Positions 11,257-23,417 of a stretch of 64,000 nucleotides of DNA are shown piece by piece. The stretch lies in the NCBI RefSeq assembly GCF_900964775.1, contig NC_041809.1, positions 27,043,338 through 27,107,337 of the forward strand, written 5' to 3'. Both the position numbers and the translations under genes were made by a program. Each line of letters starts with the position of its first letter. The stretch's first letter is position 1. The notes beneath the pieces are model-generated. The model saw only the letters and a list, made by a program, of their open reading frames with translations. It had not been told where the DNA came from and ran no database searches. Source of the DNA: Scleropages formosus. Lineage: Eukaryota; Chordata; Actinopteri; Osteoglossiformes; Osteoglossidae.

Positions 11257-12949
11257 TCTGCTGGATGTTGTACCATTAGTGATAAACGAGTGGTTATATA
11301 ATGGAAAGCGCAGACACCCTTGGTCTATGTCACAGGATCACAACCACAGTAAGAAGGACTAGAACCAAAAAAAATACTTATAAACCTTTTTTCAGTTAAA
11401 GCAAGTAAAATATCACAGCCAGCCTTAACCTTTTTCTGACCGTAGTGGAATAAAGGGGTACTTGATGTACTGTAGGTCTATCAAAACTGGCTATAAGTTA
11501 TTAAATTGTTGTTACGTAAGCTGCATGTGGCATCATTGCTGCAGCACTAATGGTCCTCTGAAAGTGATGTGTATCTGGAGGACTTGCCAGTTGTGCCCCT
11601 TCCCCCATACCTAGAGACGCAGTCACACCCACATTTGTTTGTTCAAACCCCACGCGGTACTGGTCGGCCAATCATCACCCACGTTTTTCTTTAATATGAT
11701 TTGTCCCGAAATCTTTGTCTGATCTGAAGCCAGACCAAGTCACACATGAGCTATACCGCGTGCGCATGAGTTCCCGTCCTAACTTGTTTCTTCTGTTTCT
11801 AACTCCTGTCACGATGAGAAACAAAAATCATTCCACGTCATTCTCTTTATGTTTGTAAGAACCGTCTATGAGCAGGCAACAACTGGCGTAGTGCTTTACA
11901 TTGACATTTTACATTTATTCATTTAGCAGACGCTTTTCTCCAAAGCGACATACATCTCGGGAAAAATACAATTTGTGCATTACGTTATTACAAAATGGAT
12001 TAGATGTGCCCAACTTCAGTACAAACATTCAACAGTGTAAACCAATGAGCTTTGAAAGGGGCTTTGGTTAGAAGTGTCTGCAAAGAAATCATAAAAAGTT
12101 ATGATAGATTTACCCAAGACTTCATTCTGAGTTTCAGTTCTCTTATGCAAAGCTCATGTTTATCTCATTCACATTGTTCCTCGTTCTAAACAGCTTGTAT
12201 TTTTTTTGTCAACCCATCGACCACTTCCCCATGTCTGACAGCATCACTGCATGAGATTTCATAGTTGAGATCCGTGCAGGTCAATCTGATCTTGGGTAAG
12301 TGCATCGTGAGCAAAGTTCAACTTGTCATATGATAAATATGCTGTTCGATATAACAGCTCAAGAGTTTACCCTGCACCAGGAGGACACACAAAACTAGAA
12401 TGCAATCTGGGAGGCATACCCAGAAGCACTCCGTTGCCTTTCATTATAGGTTTCCTGTCCAAAACCATCCGTGCACGATAACATCTGACGCCATTTGCAC
12501 AGCTCATTGCCTTATGCGTCTTCAACACACCCCGAAAGGGAATGACAAACTTGTGAGTCCAATGCCATTAGTTGTGACCCTTCCGGACGTGAGAATAAAA
12601 ATGAAAAGGGGCCTTACAGAGGACTGGTGACATCTCCATCGCTCCACTCCTGTGACCTGGCATCAGCGACTCATCACCACCTCTGAATGTTTGCTCCAGC
12701 AGGCTCAACAACGGTAAACCCCTCATTCCCAAGTGAGATCAGGCACGATTAACTGAAAACACAAATGAAAGAAACCCTCTTTTTTCATCTCATTCAAAAA
12801 GATTTACAAACAAGGAAAAAACATCGGTAAATGAAATATCTGGCGATGTTCTGTGAAATAGAGAAAAAGAAAAGGAAAAAGCTGTTTAAACATTTTTACA
12901 GACTTTATAGAAGCATGGTTAGGTAAAAAGCATATTCAGTAATCAAACT
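11257..12949. other. Intergenic DNA with one SINE tail fragment
   Basis: A minus-orientation tail fragment lies at about 11908-11990 (acatttattcatttagcaga, then cttttctccaaagcgacata). It is the same 3' end as SINE families B and C. Otherwise no gene or named element is seen. Confidence 0.5.
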
Positions 12950-13140
12950 ACAGACACATACACACTTGCTGAAAGCGCTTCTACCAAGCGGCGTGACGGC
13001 AAGCCGGAGCCTAGCCCGGCAACACGGGGTGTAAAGGACACACCCAGGACAGGATGCCCGTCTATCACAAGGCACCCCAGGTGGGACTTGAACCCCAGAC
13101 CCACCAGAGAGCAGGAACCGGCCACCCCGCGCCACCGGTG
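12950..13140 (-). mobile_element. Family A SINE, copy 5
   Basis: Diverged minus-orientation copy that keeps the B box (ggacttgaaccc on the plus strand) and the body. The tail repeat has decayed and the target duplication is unclear. Confidence 0.8.
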
Positions 13141-14405
13141 TAATCCAGCTATTGAAGAAATGTTTATTATAGCCTGATACATTGAGTGTTTTTTAATGCA
13201 GATATTTTTGAATGTAATTAATGTAAATAAATTTCTACATTTTTAAGCTTTATGTCATACAGGATATAGTTTAAAAATAAATTCCCAGCAGTTTTGCTGC
13301 AGTTCTTCCATGGAAATTGAAACTAAATATCTGGTTGTATGTATAGACAAAAAGCTGTGATCACTTTGAAGAGAAAAAGTATTATTATAGTTATTAGCTT
13401 CTGGCACCCTAAACTTCTAAAAATCAACAGCTCCTTTGTGTGCTCCTGCTATTTAAACACAATAAACATGGTTAAGGCTATTTTTTAAAAAAAATGGAAA
13501 GGCGGAGAGTGAGAAGTGACATGACCTTTGATCAAGAAGCCAACATTCAAGTGCAGAAGAAGGAAAAAGTGGGAAAAACATTTGCGCAGACCCCAGCTCA
13601 AACCGAGAAAGGCGCAAAAGGTACAGGTCAAGAGCGCAGGTCGCGCATGAAGCGGAAAATGGGAAACGGCGACGCCATCCGTTTTGTCCGCGCACCTTGC
13701 TGAAAAGGAATCCGCTCAAAAGTGGTATCAAGCCACGGAAATTGTAGAGAAAAAGTACATAAAGTTGGGATTTGTTCACTGGATCAGGTAAGATGGACAG
13801 CAAAGCTAATTAATAGCACTGCCCGAGTGCTGCGTGACACTTACAGGGAGCAGTGAGGGAAACACAGAGCTTCTCTGTGCTCGGGCTCAGAACGACATGT
13901 AGACGCAGGAGGGAATAAAAGCAGTGAAACCCACACTGTGCTGGGGGCCTTGTTGGCGCTTGAGCCGAGGAGCGATCTCCACGGCGATGGCACGGCTTGA
14001 AGCCGAAGCAGGGGCAAAATGTGCTGCTCGTTGACAAGGGCTGAACGTGGGGCTCGGTGGAACCTCGGAGCCCATGGTTTATGGCTCATAAATCTGTTGC
14101 GCTCTCAGCAGGCTCAACCGCCCCAACATCAGCGCCCCTCTTATTTACCACCCTGCAGACACTTATCCAAAGCAACTCACATAGCAGCATGCCATGCATT
14201 TTTAAGCCTTTTCACCCTTTTTCGCAGTTGGAAATCAGAAGCATCTCTTCCAAAGGCACTGAGGAAGCTCACTTTTGCTCCAGCTCTTTGAACACCACTC
14301 TGGTTTCCCAGCAAAGCAGCCTACCTGTTATCTCCAAAGGAAACCAGCGCCCCCAAGTGGCCAAATTGGTACATTGCGGTTCATCTTTAGTCTTCAACAG
14401 AAGTC
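13141..14405. other. Intergenic DNA
   Basis: No gene recognised. Open frames at 13494-13703 and 13810-14290 have no family resemblance and no splice-supported extension. Confidence 0.35.
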
Positions 14406-14413
14406 CCTGCTCT

Positions 14414-14418
<5 letters not shown>

Positions 14419-14467
<49 letters not shown>

Positions 14468-14664
14468 TTTCAGAACCGCTTGTCCCTCACGGGGTCACGG
14501 GAAACCGGAGCCTACCCGGCAACACAGGGCGTAAGGCCGGAGGGGGAAGGGGACACACCCAGGACGGGACGCCAGTCCGTCGCAAGGCACCCCAAGCGGG
14601 ACTCGAACCCCAGACCCACCAAAGAGCAGGACTGCAGTCCAACCCACTGCGCCACCGCATCCCC
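14419..14664 (-). mobile_element. Family A SINE, copy 6, with a long CA microsatellite tail
   Basis: Near-consensus minus copy whose tail has grown into about 24 CA units (14417-14465). A perfect 13-base duplication, cctgctctaaaca, lies at 14406-14418 and 14665-14677. This looks like one of the youngest copies. Confidence 0.92.
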
Positions 14665-14677
14665 CCTGCTCTAAACA

Positions 14678-15461
14678 TTTTCTACAATATGCACAGGCGA
14701 AATAAAGAGTTTCATTTCCTCAAAATAAAAAAATGACTTTGTCTAAGAAGCGTAAGATAAACTTGAACCTGCGCTGCCGCTGAAGACGGTGAAGGTGCTA
14801 CAGGAGTTTGTGACGTTAAATGTGTGCGATCTTCAGTCCGTCCTGGTTTGGCGCCAGGTAACAGACAAAAGGGTGGTCGGGGGCCCTGAAGACTTGCGCA
14901 AACACACAGTAGACAGCAGACGGCGGGTAATCCCACCGCCAACTGAAACTCATTTGTTCACTCACTTTGAAAGGAGGCAGCTGAAAGAAACCCCGTTTGC
15001 ATAGCCTTCCTGGAGGGTGGGGGGGGAGGCCTCTGTCCTGTTCCTCATCCAGTATCAGCCGGAACAATGTGTCTCAATGGGGTCTTTGTTGAACTTTGTT
15101 TTCATCTTTCTCATTACAAGGCTTATATTTTTTTCCCCTAAGTAACACTATATTAGGGTGCAGTGTCGTGTTTATTTATTTACAATAAATGACCTAAAAC
15201 ACGGAACTTCTAGAAAAATTGTAAAAAAATTCAACAAAAATCTTTTATTATAAAAAAAAAACTTTGGAAAAGCATTTATGCTGCTACTCGTGTGATGTCT
15301 ACTGGTTCGTATGGTGGTATGTGACAAATGTACTGCACTCTAGAATCACGTGTCAATGTAGTGGATCCATTGTATTTTTTTCTGAGATGTACATTGCTTT
15401 GGAGAAAAGTGTCTGTTAAATGAATAAATGTAACTGTAAATGAATACATTGATTTGTCATA
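14678..15461. other. Intergenic DNA with one SINE tail fragment
   Basis: A plus-orientation tail fragment at about 15388-15440 (gctttggagaaaagtgtctg, then aatgaataaatgtaa) matches the family B/C 3' end. No gene seen. Confidence 0.4.
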
Positions 15462-15677
15462 GGGGGGCGCGGTGATGCAGTGGGTTGGACCGACTCCTGC
15501 TCTTCAGTGGGTCTGGGGTTCAAGTCCTGCTTGGGATGCCTTGCTACAGACTGGCGTCCCGTCCTGGGTGTGTCCCCTCCCCCTCCGGCCTTATGCCCTG
15601 TGTTGCCGGGTAGGCCCCGGTTCCCCGCGACCCTGTATAGGACAAGCGGGTCAGAAAGTGTATGTGTGTGAGAGTGC
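15462..15677 (+). mobile_element. Family A SINE, copy 7
   Basis: Plus copy close to consensus, flanked by an 11-base duplication, gatttgtcata, at 15451-15461 and 15678-15688. Confidence 0.9.
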
Positions 15678-16107
15678 GATTTGTCATAACAGTGCCAATC
15701 AAAAGTTTGAGTACACCAGTACTTGAATGGGACAATATGGACAGAAGAGTGAAAGCAAAGCATCCCACAAGTGTCTTTGATCTGTGGGAACTGCTGCAGA
15801 AGACAAGGAGCTGGAAAGACATGTAAGCCGATTTTTCATTCAGACTTGTTAACTGAATGCGTGTTTACTTTAGTCTGCAATAAACCTGAAACACGTGTCT
15901 TTCCACTGTAGGATGAATCCAGAGCACCCAGAGGAAACCGACACACGCACAGGCTAAACTGGTTTTGAACCTACACCCAAACCGTGTGCTGTGCCACTGT
16001 GCAATTAACCAAAGTGTTTGTGAGAAAATACTAGTTTCCTGCAGAAGTACTCACAGTTTTGACAGGTAACATATTTGAACAAAAATTTCTTATTCCTACT
16101 TCTGATG

Positions 16108-16300
16108 AATGGGGGTGCGGTGGCGCAGTGGGTTTGTCCAGGTCCTGCTCTCCAGTAGGTCAGGGGTTTGAGTCCTGCTTGGGGTGCCTTGCGATGGACT
16201 GGTGTCCTGTCTTGGGTGTGCCCCCTCCCCCGCCAGCCTTGCGCCCTGGGTTTGGCTCCGGTTCCCTGTGACCCTGCTTGGGACAAGGGGTTTCAGATGA
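16108..16300 (+). mobile_element. Family A SINE, copy 8
   Basis: Plus copy, first of a head-to-tail pair. It has lost part of the body near gccctgggtttggctccggt. Flanking duplication is weak. Confidence 0.82.
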
Positions 16301-16321
16301 TGCGTGTGACATTTCTGACGA

Positions 16322-16520
16322 GGATAGTGCAGCGGGTTTGGTCGGGTCCTGCTCTCTAGCGGGTCTGGGGTTCGAGTCTCTCTTGGGGTACCCTGTGACA
16401 GACTGGTGCCCTGTCCTGGGTGTGTCTCCTCCCCTTCCAGCCTTACACCCTGTGTTGTTGGGTTAGGCTCTGGCTTGCTGTGACCCCACTTGGGACAAGC
16501 AGTTTCAGTCAGTGTGTGTA
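16322..16520 (+). mobile_element. Family A SINE, copy 9
   Basis: Plus copy beginning about 20 bases after copy 8 ends, with a truncated head (tgcagcgggtttggtcgggt). The two copies are diverged from each other. Confidence 0.82.
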
Positions 16521-18104
16521 TTTCGTATGACATGAGGTTTAGCATTTACAAGAGTTAAAGCATAAGTCAGAGCTCTGTGTGCTGTGATGAGGCCCTGAAA
16601 CGAAGAACTATTCTGCTCTGACCACATGTCCATCTGCACTACTTCTTCTTAGTGAGCAGCTGTGAAACACATACATACCCATGTGGCATGACTGCGCTCC
16701 GAAACTGCTCTCTGTCTGAAGGTCTGCTAAGTTCTAAGGATGATGATGAGCAGGTCACATGTGTTAGGCAGCCACCCCTCAAATAATCCACACTGTTGGT
16801 TAATTTAATGTGCGTGTGGTTTGGCTGAGGTGTTCTGGTTTTTCCTGGGAGGTCCTTTTGTTCTGAAGATGTAGGAGCAATCTCTGTAAGATAGACATTT
16901 AGCGAGCAAAATGACTGAGTTCATAATAATAATAAAACACCACATGTCAACAAAGTGGGAAAATATAGCTTTGATCAAACACAAGCTACATCTCCCAGAA
17001 TGAATATTATCTTATCAGGTAAATGCATGATTATTTGTTTCGGTTTTTGAACTTCTGCTTTGCTGATACGCGAATTTGCTCCACGATAAATAGCAAATAG
17101 AAATACGATAAAAGCCTCCGGACATCACCTCCCGCACGCGTGCGGATGGCGGAAAGCTGTGCGAGTCAGTTCACGAACACAAAAAGATTTGTTAGAGCCA
17201 CAAAAAGTATGATGAAGTCAAGTCCGCAACAGGGTTAGGTGGGAAATGAGGTTGGGTCAGAAAAGCAAAGTGACATTTCAGCACATTCTTTACTGTGTTG
17301 GCACAGGGTGAAAGAAAAGCAGAGCCAGTGTGTGAGCTGCAGCGGTCTTGCAACAGGCTTTGCTGCTTCCCTGGGAGCTGCAGAAGGTAGGCAGTTTGAA
17401 ATGAACACCTACCTCCCCAAGCGGGTAAATAAATCAAGCAACAAGTAATTTATTGGGTGGAATATACAGCCCATGTTTGTTCCCTCACAACATTTTTTCA
17501 GTTTCTTTACTTTAAGCTGTAGAAAGATCATTACGTTTCAACCCATACACTTTTACCTGTTTTATTTTTGTCATGTGTTCATATTGTGTTCGTTTATCAT
17601 GAGGGAAACAAAGGATCCACAGTTTCGTGTCCGCACAGAAAACATCTGAACAGGTGAACAGTTTTTTTCAAAAAAGGAGAACTGCAACTGACTGGCTGTA
17701 GTGAGCAAAAAAGCAAAGTTTCACTTCAGGAATCCATCCGTCCATCCAATGTCAGTAACTGCTTGCCCCGAGAAAGGTCGTGGTGAACCAAAGCTTATCC
17801 CGGAAGCGCTGGACCCGAGGCTGAGTGGGGGTACACCCTGGATGTGATGCCAGGCCACAGGGTAACCTCCTGAATATGAAGAAAAATTTAAACAGGATTA
17901 TGAACAACAGGAGCAAGGTATCACATATAGCATTGTTAAACTAGACAATTTGGGATTTGTGTATATTTACATTTGTATATAATGGACGTGAAATAACAGA
18001 ATTTTGTCATTCGGTTGTAAAATTCATAAAACAATAAATTTTATAGGAATATCAGTTTCATGATAAAAGTTGTATTACTTCTACTAGTGTCATATGGGGC
18101 CAAG
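16521..18104. other. Intergenic DNA with an old repeat fragment
   Basis: At about 17740-17870 a minus-orientation fragment (catccgtccatccaatgtca, then ggtacaccctggatgtgatg) resembles the common fish repeat that shares the body module of SINE family A. No gene seen in the rest. Confidence 0.45.
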
Positions 18105-18525
18105 AGACCCGGGACGGCAGGACCCAAGTGCAGAGTCGTTTATCTGGATTCAGGGGATAAGGCAAGTTCTCGGAGTCGGGGACAGGCAAATGATCCGTCG
18201 ATCAGCGGTCGGAGTCAGAGCGAGGATCCGTGGACGAGGTCAGGGGACGAAGCGAAAGGTCGGTCGGTCGGCAGTCGACGTTTGAACGAAGATCCGTGCA
18301 CGTGGTCGGGAAACAAAGAGAAGGGATGAAAACCGGAAGATGAGAACGAAGAACAATTGTTGAGTGTACACTGGACGTCGCGAGGGAGGGCGGTTGTCTC
18401 TGACGAGATTCCGCAAAGGTATGGAAGCTGAGGAGGGTCTTTTAAAGGGTGAGCAGTTAGTCAGGTGTTGGACCGGAGTCAGATGCTGTAGGCTGAGTTG
18501 TGGGCGTGGACGTGACAACTAGGAG
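18105..18525. repeat. GC-rich repeat-like segment of unknown family
   Basis: This stretch differs sharply in composition from its AT-rich surroundings. It holds two related internal units: gaggatccgtggacgaggtc at about 18221 and gaagatccgtgcacgtggtc at about 18289. It resembles dispersed GC-rich fish repeats, but I cannot assign a class. It is not convincingly coding. Confidence 0.4.
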
Positions 18526-18578
18526 ACTACTAGGCTGTCACAATTTGGCAGTGAGGCTAAGAGAAAAACATCTAAACT

Positions 18579-18768
18579 CACACACACACAGTGACTGAAA
18601 CTGTTTGTCCCAAGCAGGTTCGTGGAGAGCTGGAGTCTAGCTTAGCAGCGCAGGGACACACCCTGGATGAGACGGCAGTCCTCCACAAGGCACCCCACGC
18701 AAGACTTGAGCCCCACACCCGCCACAGAGCAGGACTCGGCCAAGCCTGCTGCGCCACTGCACCCCCAG
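18579..18768 (-). mobile_element. Family A SINE, copy 10
   Basis: Diverged minus copy with a short (GT)n tail. Imperfect flanks, catctaaact (18569-18578) and cacctaaact (about 18769-18778), probably represent the target duplication. Confidence 0.82.
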
Positions 18769-18778
18769 CACCTAAACT

Positions 18779-19859
18779 GTTGAAACCATGACCCCAGACA
18801 ACAATTTATTTCATGTTACTCTTTTACTAGGATCATTGTCTGCATGAATGCCCTTGTTGCTTATTTTAAGGTGTCCCATTAAAAAAGATTGCTGTTTTTT
18901 TCTGAGTAGAAGCATGGTTTCCCAGTAGTTTTATTACCTGTAACAAAAACTGTGACCTACACCATTTCTAGTAAAGTACCAGGTCCCTTCACCCACCTCC
19001 AGGTGTCTAAGGTCAGACATGAAGACTGCAAACTTTTTACATGGATTTACAAATACAAATCTGGAAATACACCATATAGAAGGATATGACAATGTACCTA
19101 CATCCGAGTAGCTGTCAAAAGCTTATATCCTTACCTCTCGAGGCTCGCCATGGGTCGTACTGATTGCCGCAATCAAGAAAATTCCATAATTGGAATGTGA
19201 AGAGACTGTGTGGGAGAAGGAGAAGTCTGTGCAAGATACAGAAGACACAGTGGCACAAGATTTGATGATCAAATTGTACAAAGGAGACTGCTGTTGTACT
19301 CGCAAGTGTGATTCTGCACCTGAATTGGCTCAGTACAGCTACCACCTACGTGTGTCCACTAAATGAATCAACTGTAAAATTGTAAAGCAAGGGCTATAGG
19401 TACACATGTAATAAGTACAAAAATGGACTCTCGTGTGTTAGCGACTCACACGGTAGTCTTTTACGAGGTTTGTGCCACCATTCTGGAGCGCTCAGCCTTC
19501 CAGACCCAGAGGCTCATGTCCCCATTGACCTGTCCAGTATTCCTCCAAATGCTCACTCATCTGCCCAAACCCTCCCGAATAAGGACTGAATCAGAAGCTG
19601 CGACATATAAGAGGTTAACTCATCGGTCCAGTCCTGCCGACGGCACCGACTCTCGGCGCTGGGAGCACATCTGGAAAAACAACTCACCCCCTCAAACATG
19701 ATGTCAGCGCCACGGGCAGCTCCACCTGCTTTCCTCTATGAAATAAATACATGAAGGGGGGGCAGTGTCTTGCCACTGTCCAGTAAGCAGCATAAACACG
19801 TTAAAGGAGGCACTTGTGAAGAGAGCAGCTGCAGAACCTCAGCTGAAGAGACGGATAAG
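18779..19859. other. Intergenic DNA and claudin leader
   Basis: No gene until the claudin at 19860. Possible core promoter elements are CATATAAGAG at about 19604-19613 and an AATAAATA stretch near 19740; which one is used cannot be decided from sequence. Confidence 0.35.
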
Positions 19860-20483
19860 ATGGCTTCTTTTGCCCTGGAGATATTAGGGGTGACTCTGTC
19901 TGTCCTGGGCTGGGTTGCGGCGATTGTGGCCTGCGCTCTACCCATGTGGAAGGTGACAGCTTTTATTGGTCCCAACATCGTGACAGCACAAGTCTCCTGG
20001 GAGGGCATCTGGATGAGCTGCGCGGTACAGAGCACAGGACACATGCAGTGTAAGGTGTACGACTCCCTTCTGGCCCTTCCACAGGACCTGCAAGCTGCCC
20101 GTGCCCTCACTGTCATCTCCATCCTCCTGGGGTTTGTTGGGCTTCTGGTCGCCATCACAGGAGCAAAGTACACCAACTGCGTGGAAGACGAGGAGGCCAA
20201 GGGGCGGGTGACAGTTATTTCTGGGGTGGTTTTGCTTGTTGCCGCGTTGATGATGTTAGTGCCCGTGTCCTGGGCAGCGCATGTCATCATTGTGGACTTC
20301 TACAGTCCCTTCGTCGTGGAGGCCAACAAGCGGGAGCTCGGAGCTTCACTTTTTCTCGGCTGGAGTGCCGCGTGCCTCCTCTTCCTTGGGGGCAGCATAC
20401 TGTGCTGCAGTTGCCCCAGCCAGAGCAGGGCTGTGTCCAGACCTCCTTCTAGCTGCACATCACCTACCAGGAACTATGTCTGA
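19860..20483 (+). CDS. Claudin, divergent member, single exon, 207 aa
   Basis: Complete claudin with Trp30, Gly49-Ile50-Trp51, Cys54, Cys64 and Arg81, four membrane segments and the PDZ-type ending RNYV. The open frame runs 30 codons further upstream, but ATG19860 gives the family start MASFALE. It differs from its neighbours in several places. The first loop has [12 protein letters not shown]; the segment after it has KYTNC in place of KCTNC; and the second loop reads FYSPFVVEA instead of FYNPLL. These changes suggest a subfunctionalised copy with different strand partners. An AATAAA at 20913-20918 is a reasonable polyadenylation signal. Confidence 0.95.
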   Translation: MASFALEILGVTLSVLGWVAAIVACALPMWKVTAFIGPNIVTAQVSWEGIWMSCAVQSTGHMQCKVYDSLLALPQDLQAARALTVISILLGFVGLLVAITGAKYTNCVEDEEAKGRVTVISGVVLLVAALMMLVPVSWAAHVIIVDFYSPFVVEANKRELGASLFLGWSAACLLFLGGSILCCSCPSQSRAVSRPPSSCTSPTRNYV

Positions 20484-20936
20484 CCTTCCACTGCTGGATT
20501 CCAGTCTCACTTTTTTCAGCTTTTTCATTTTTTAATTTTTTCTACTCTGTTTTCAGCGCATATGATGGATGGACATTAACCGGAGACTGAACTGAAACGC
20601 GGAGGAGAGAATCGCACTTAGACGCAACACAGAATCAAGACTGCTGTTCGCGTGGCACAATATGTAAGAATTCTGCAGTTCTTCGTAATGTTGTGTTTGG
20701 CTTTTAAATATTTGAATGTGGCCACAATGGATGTCGTAAGCGATGAGCTGCATTGGGCTAAACAAAGGTTTAAATCTCATATTGCTGTTTTATAGCCTGA
20801 ACAAGTTAAGAATATGTACATTAAAATTCTTTTATTGTCTTCTTGTACAAGTTACGTATGTTGTCAGTTTTTTTCAGCTTCTTCAGCTGCCTGCAGGGCA
20901 CTTTGCCAACATAATAAATTCTCAGAGAAAAAAGCA

Positions 20937-21138
20937 GGGGCAATTAATAGTGTAGTGGTTAGAGCTGCTGCCTTTGAATCCCCCTGCTTATAGGTTCAAT
21001 CCCAGCATCTAGTTGTAGCACACCCTTGAGCAAGGTACTTACCCTAAATTGTTCCAGTAGAAAAAAGAAATTACTCTGCTGTATTAATGGGTAAATGAGT
21101 GTAAGTCCCTTTGGAGAAAAGAGTCAACCAAACGTGAG
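20937..21138 (+). mobile_element. Family C SINE, copy 1
   Basis: Plus copy of a tRNA-derived SINE of about 200 bases. The A-box-like head is gtgtagtggttagagctgct, the B box ggttcaatccc, then a ttgagcaaggtacttaccct module and the tail ctttggagaaaagagtc. It aligns with 37548-37772 and several inverted copies. Confidence 0.8.
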
Positions 21139-23300
21139 GGGTGAAAAAATTACAGGCTGGGCTAAGCTCTTTTCCACCTATGGTGGTGGTGATAATAACA
21201 CAAATGGAACTACTGAATGATCTCTGCAGTTTCCTCATTCAACACATACGAGTCGAATAGGGGCTATTCATCTTCAGAATTATTATTCCCAGTATGATTT
21301 CCTCAAATCAAAATTCAAGACATCTATAAGCTGTGGATATTATTGAAGATAATTACTCGGAGTGGAGACCATTTTATCGCAGCCACTACCTGCCAGAGAG
21401 CACCTATAAACTGTGGGTCTGCTTGTAGACACACTCCCAAGAAAGGGTTCACTGAGGACTCACAAAGGTGACAGCAGTGTGGGCCGTCAACACAGAACCA
21501 TCAAATGCTAGACAAGTGCAAAAGGTCCTCTTCTTCTGCTTTGAGCCTGAAGACCATTCAAGGCTCGAAAAAGCTGAGGATGGAACATTACCAGGCCTTG
21601 TCAGACAAATGTAACCTCTGCTGGGAAGAAAGGTCACTAAGCAACTGTCAGAAAACATAGCGCTTGCTGTGTTCAGAAGGTCAGTCTGCAACACAGTTCG
21701 TCAAAGTCACATGGGCAGAAAATCCATTTGAATGAAATGGAATGCATAATATAGGGCACTGCATACTCATTATAATTCTTCCCTTTCGCTCAGCACCAGT
21801 GAAACTGCTTCAATATACAGTCTCTCAGGTCTGCGTCCTTTATTTCTGCTGCACGGAACGATACTCCACCCAAGTTTTGGCTTGAGCCCCAAAGAGCACA
21901 GCCAGCAGGCAAACTTCGGTGTTTGCATATCTGAATATGCAAATACGTTAAGCTTGGAGCGATGAAAACTAAGATAGGAGTCTGTTCCTCATTTCCTGCT
22001 CTCACTGCTGACATTTTATGACCCACTAACAGCCCATCATGTTCAAAATTCTCAAAACACTTAAAAACTGAAGCCACTTGAAAAGTTTCTATGTTAAAAG
22101 AAAATTTGTTGGATGTAAACCGTTATGCGGCGAACTGTTGTGAGACAAGACTAAAAGGTGTGTTTTGTTGGGAAAGGTCATAAAGATTGTTCATGCATTC
22201 AGGACACCCACTTCACATAAAGCGGAATGACTCAGCAGGTAGCAAGTGAGCAGACATGTTCCCAGGATGAGAAAGCAGCCTTCGTCCAGCCGGAATATAG
22301 GCGTCTTTCCACAATCAGCACTTTCCGGACGAGGGCTCTTCTAACACGACTTGTACGACGCAAGTCGCTCCGAAACGAGCCATCGGCACACCAGTCGAGC
22401 TCTGAAGTAACCAGAGCGGTATTTCACAAGCCAATGTGAATTTTTTCAGACAAACCAGAAAATACACAGCATTTGAAGTCATCAGTTCACCTGAGACACT
22501 TTTTTTTTTAGACTGTGGGAGGAAACGAGAACAAACCCAGGTGAACTTCACAAAGACCGAACCAGATTCAGGCTCATATCCAAACCCACAATCCAAGGGC
22601 TATGAGCCACCAACACTACTTGCTGCGCCACCGTGCTACTCTGTCGTTTTATTTCTTTGCTAAATTAGTTTAAATAAGCTGATGTTGTTTAAATATAATA
22701 TAGGATATCTCGACAAATTTGGTGGTGAGGAGAACGTAGGTACTCCACATCTACTTAGAAGAGCTTCCCAAGAGAACACGGATGCATTCCATTTGCTAAA
22801 AAAAAATCGGTGCAAAGGCAAAATGTTGTCTTTTTTTACTGAGGGACTGCAGGATTCTGCTCTTCGAAAGTTCGAAGGATGTATTTATTTCATCTCTCCT
22901 TTTCCAGTACGTACCCCTCCCACAAAGAAAACCCCAAAGCCACATGGTGGTTCAGCAAATGTTTACTGGAGCCTTGTTTGTTCTAAAAGCAGTCAGTCAG
23001 GTTTTTAAATTGGGGATATCGAATGACAAAGAAAATACTGACCTGCAACTCAGTTTTTTGTGTTTTTTTTTTTTTGCAAAGCGTATGATAAACATAAGAA
23101 TGTGTTGTTGGGATGGTTTCATTTCTCTGTATTTACTGGAAACAGGATGTCTGCACCCTGATGATTTTCACTGGTGTTTCTTCACTTTTCACGCTGAAGC
23201 CGGCATGATCTGGTCAGTGCGAGGCGGGAGTACAGCCTTGGCCCTCCAGCCCCTCCCCACAGTGATGTCATCTTATTTTGAAACTCCTCCCTTCTCTACC
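21139..23300. other. Intergenic DNA
   Basis: No gene recognised. A fragment at about 22505-22640 (gactgtgggaggaaacgaga, ending cgccaccgtgcta) looks like a degraded minus-orientation family B SINE head and centre. The rest is unremarkable. Confidence 0.4.
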
Positions 23301-23310
23301 TGCCTGCTGG

Positions 23311-23318
23311 AATAAAGG
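23311..23318 (+). promoter_or_regulatory. TATA-like element of the claudin-3-like gene
   Basis: AATAAAGG lies 107 bases before ATG23418, in a short GC-richer stretch. Its position suits a core promoter, but the match is weak. Confidence 0.3.
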
Positions 23319-23417
23319 CTACTTATTCCACAGGTGCAAACCGCATCACAGTCACCACCTGCTGCAGGTAACGGACAGATTCAAGCTTGTGCGGAAAAGC
23401 CAAGACGACGAGAGGTC

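Noticed and set aside
13494-13703. Basic 69-codon open frame
   Set aside because: Lys/Arg-rich only because of purine-rich DNA; no homologue recognised and no continuation across splice sites.
14057-14674. 205-codon frame across a CA repeat
   Set aside because: The long open frame is created by the CA microsatellite and a family A SINE, not by a gene.
18105-18525. 89-codon frame in the GC-rich segment
   Set aside because: The frame is a by-product of GC-rich repeated units; composition is skewed and no homologue is recognised.
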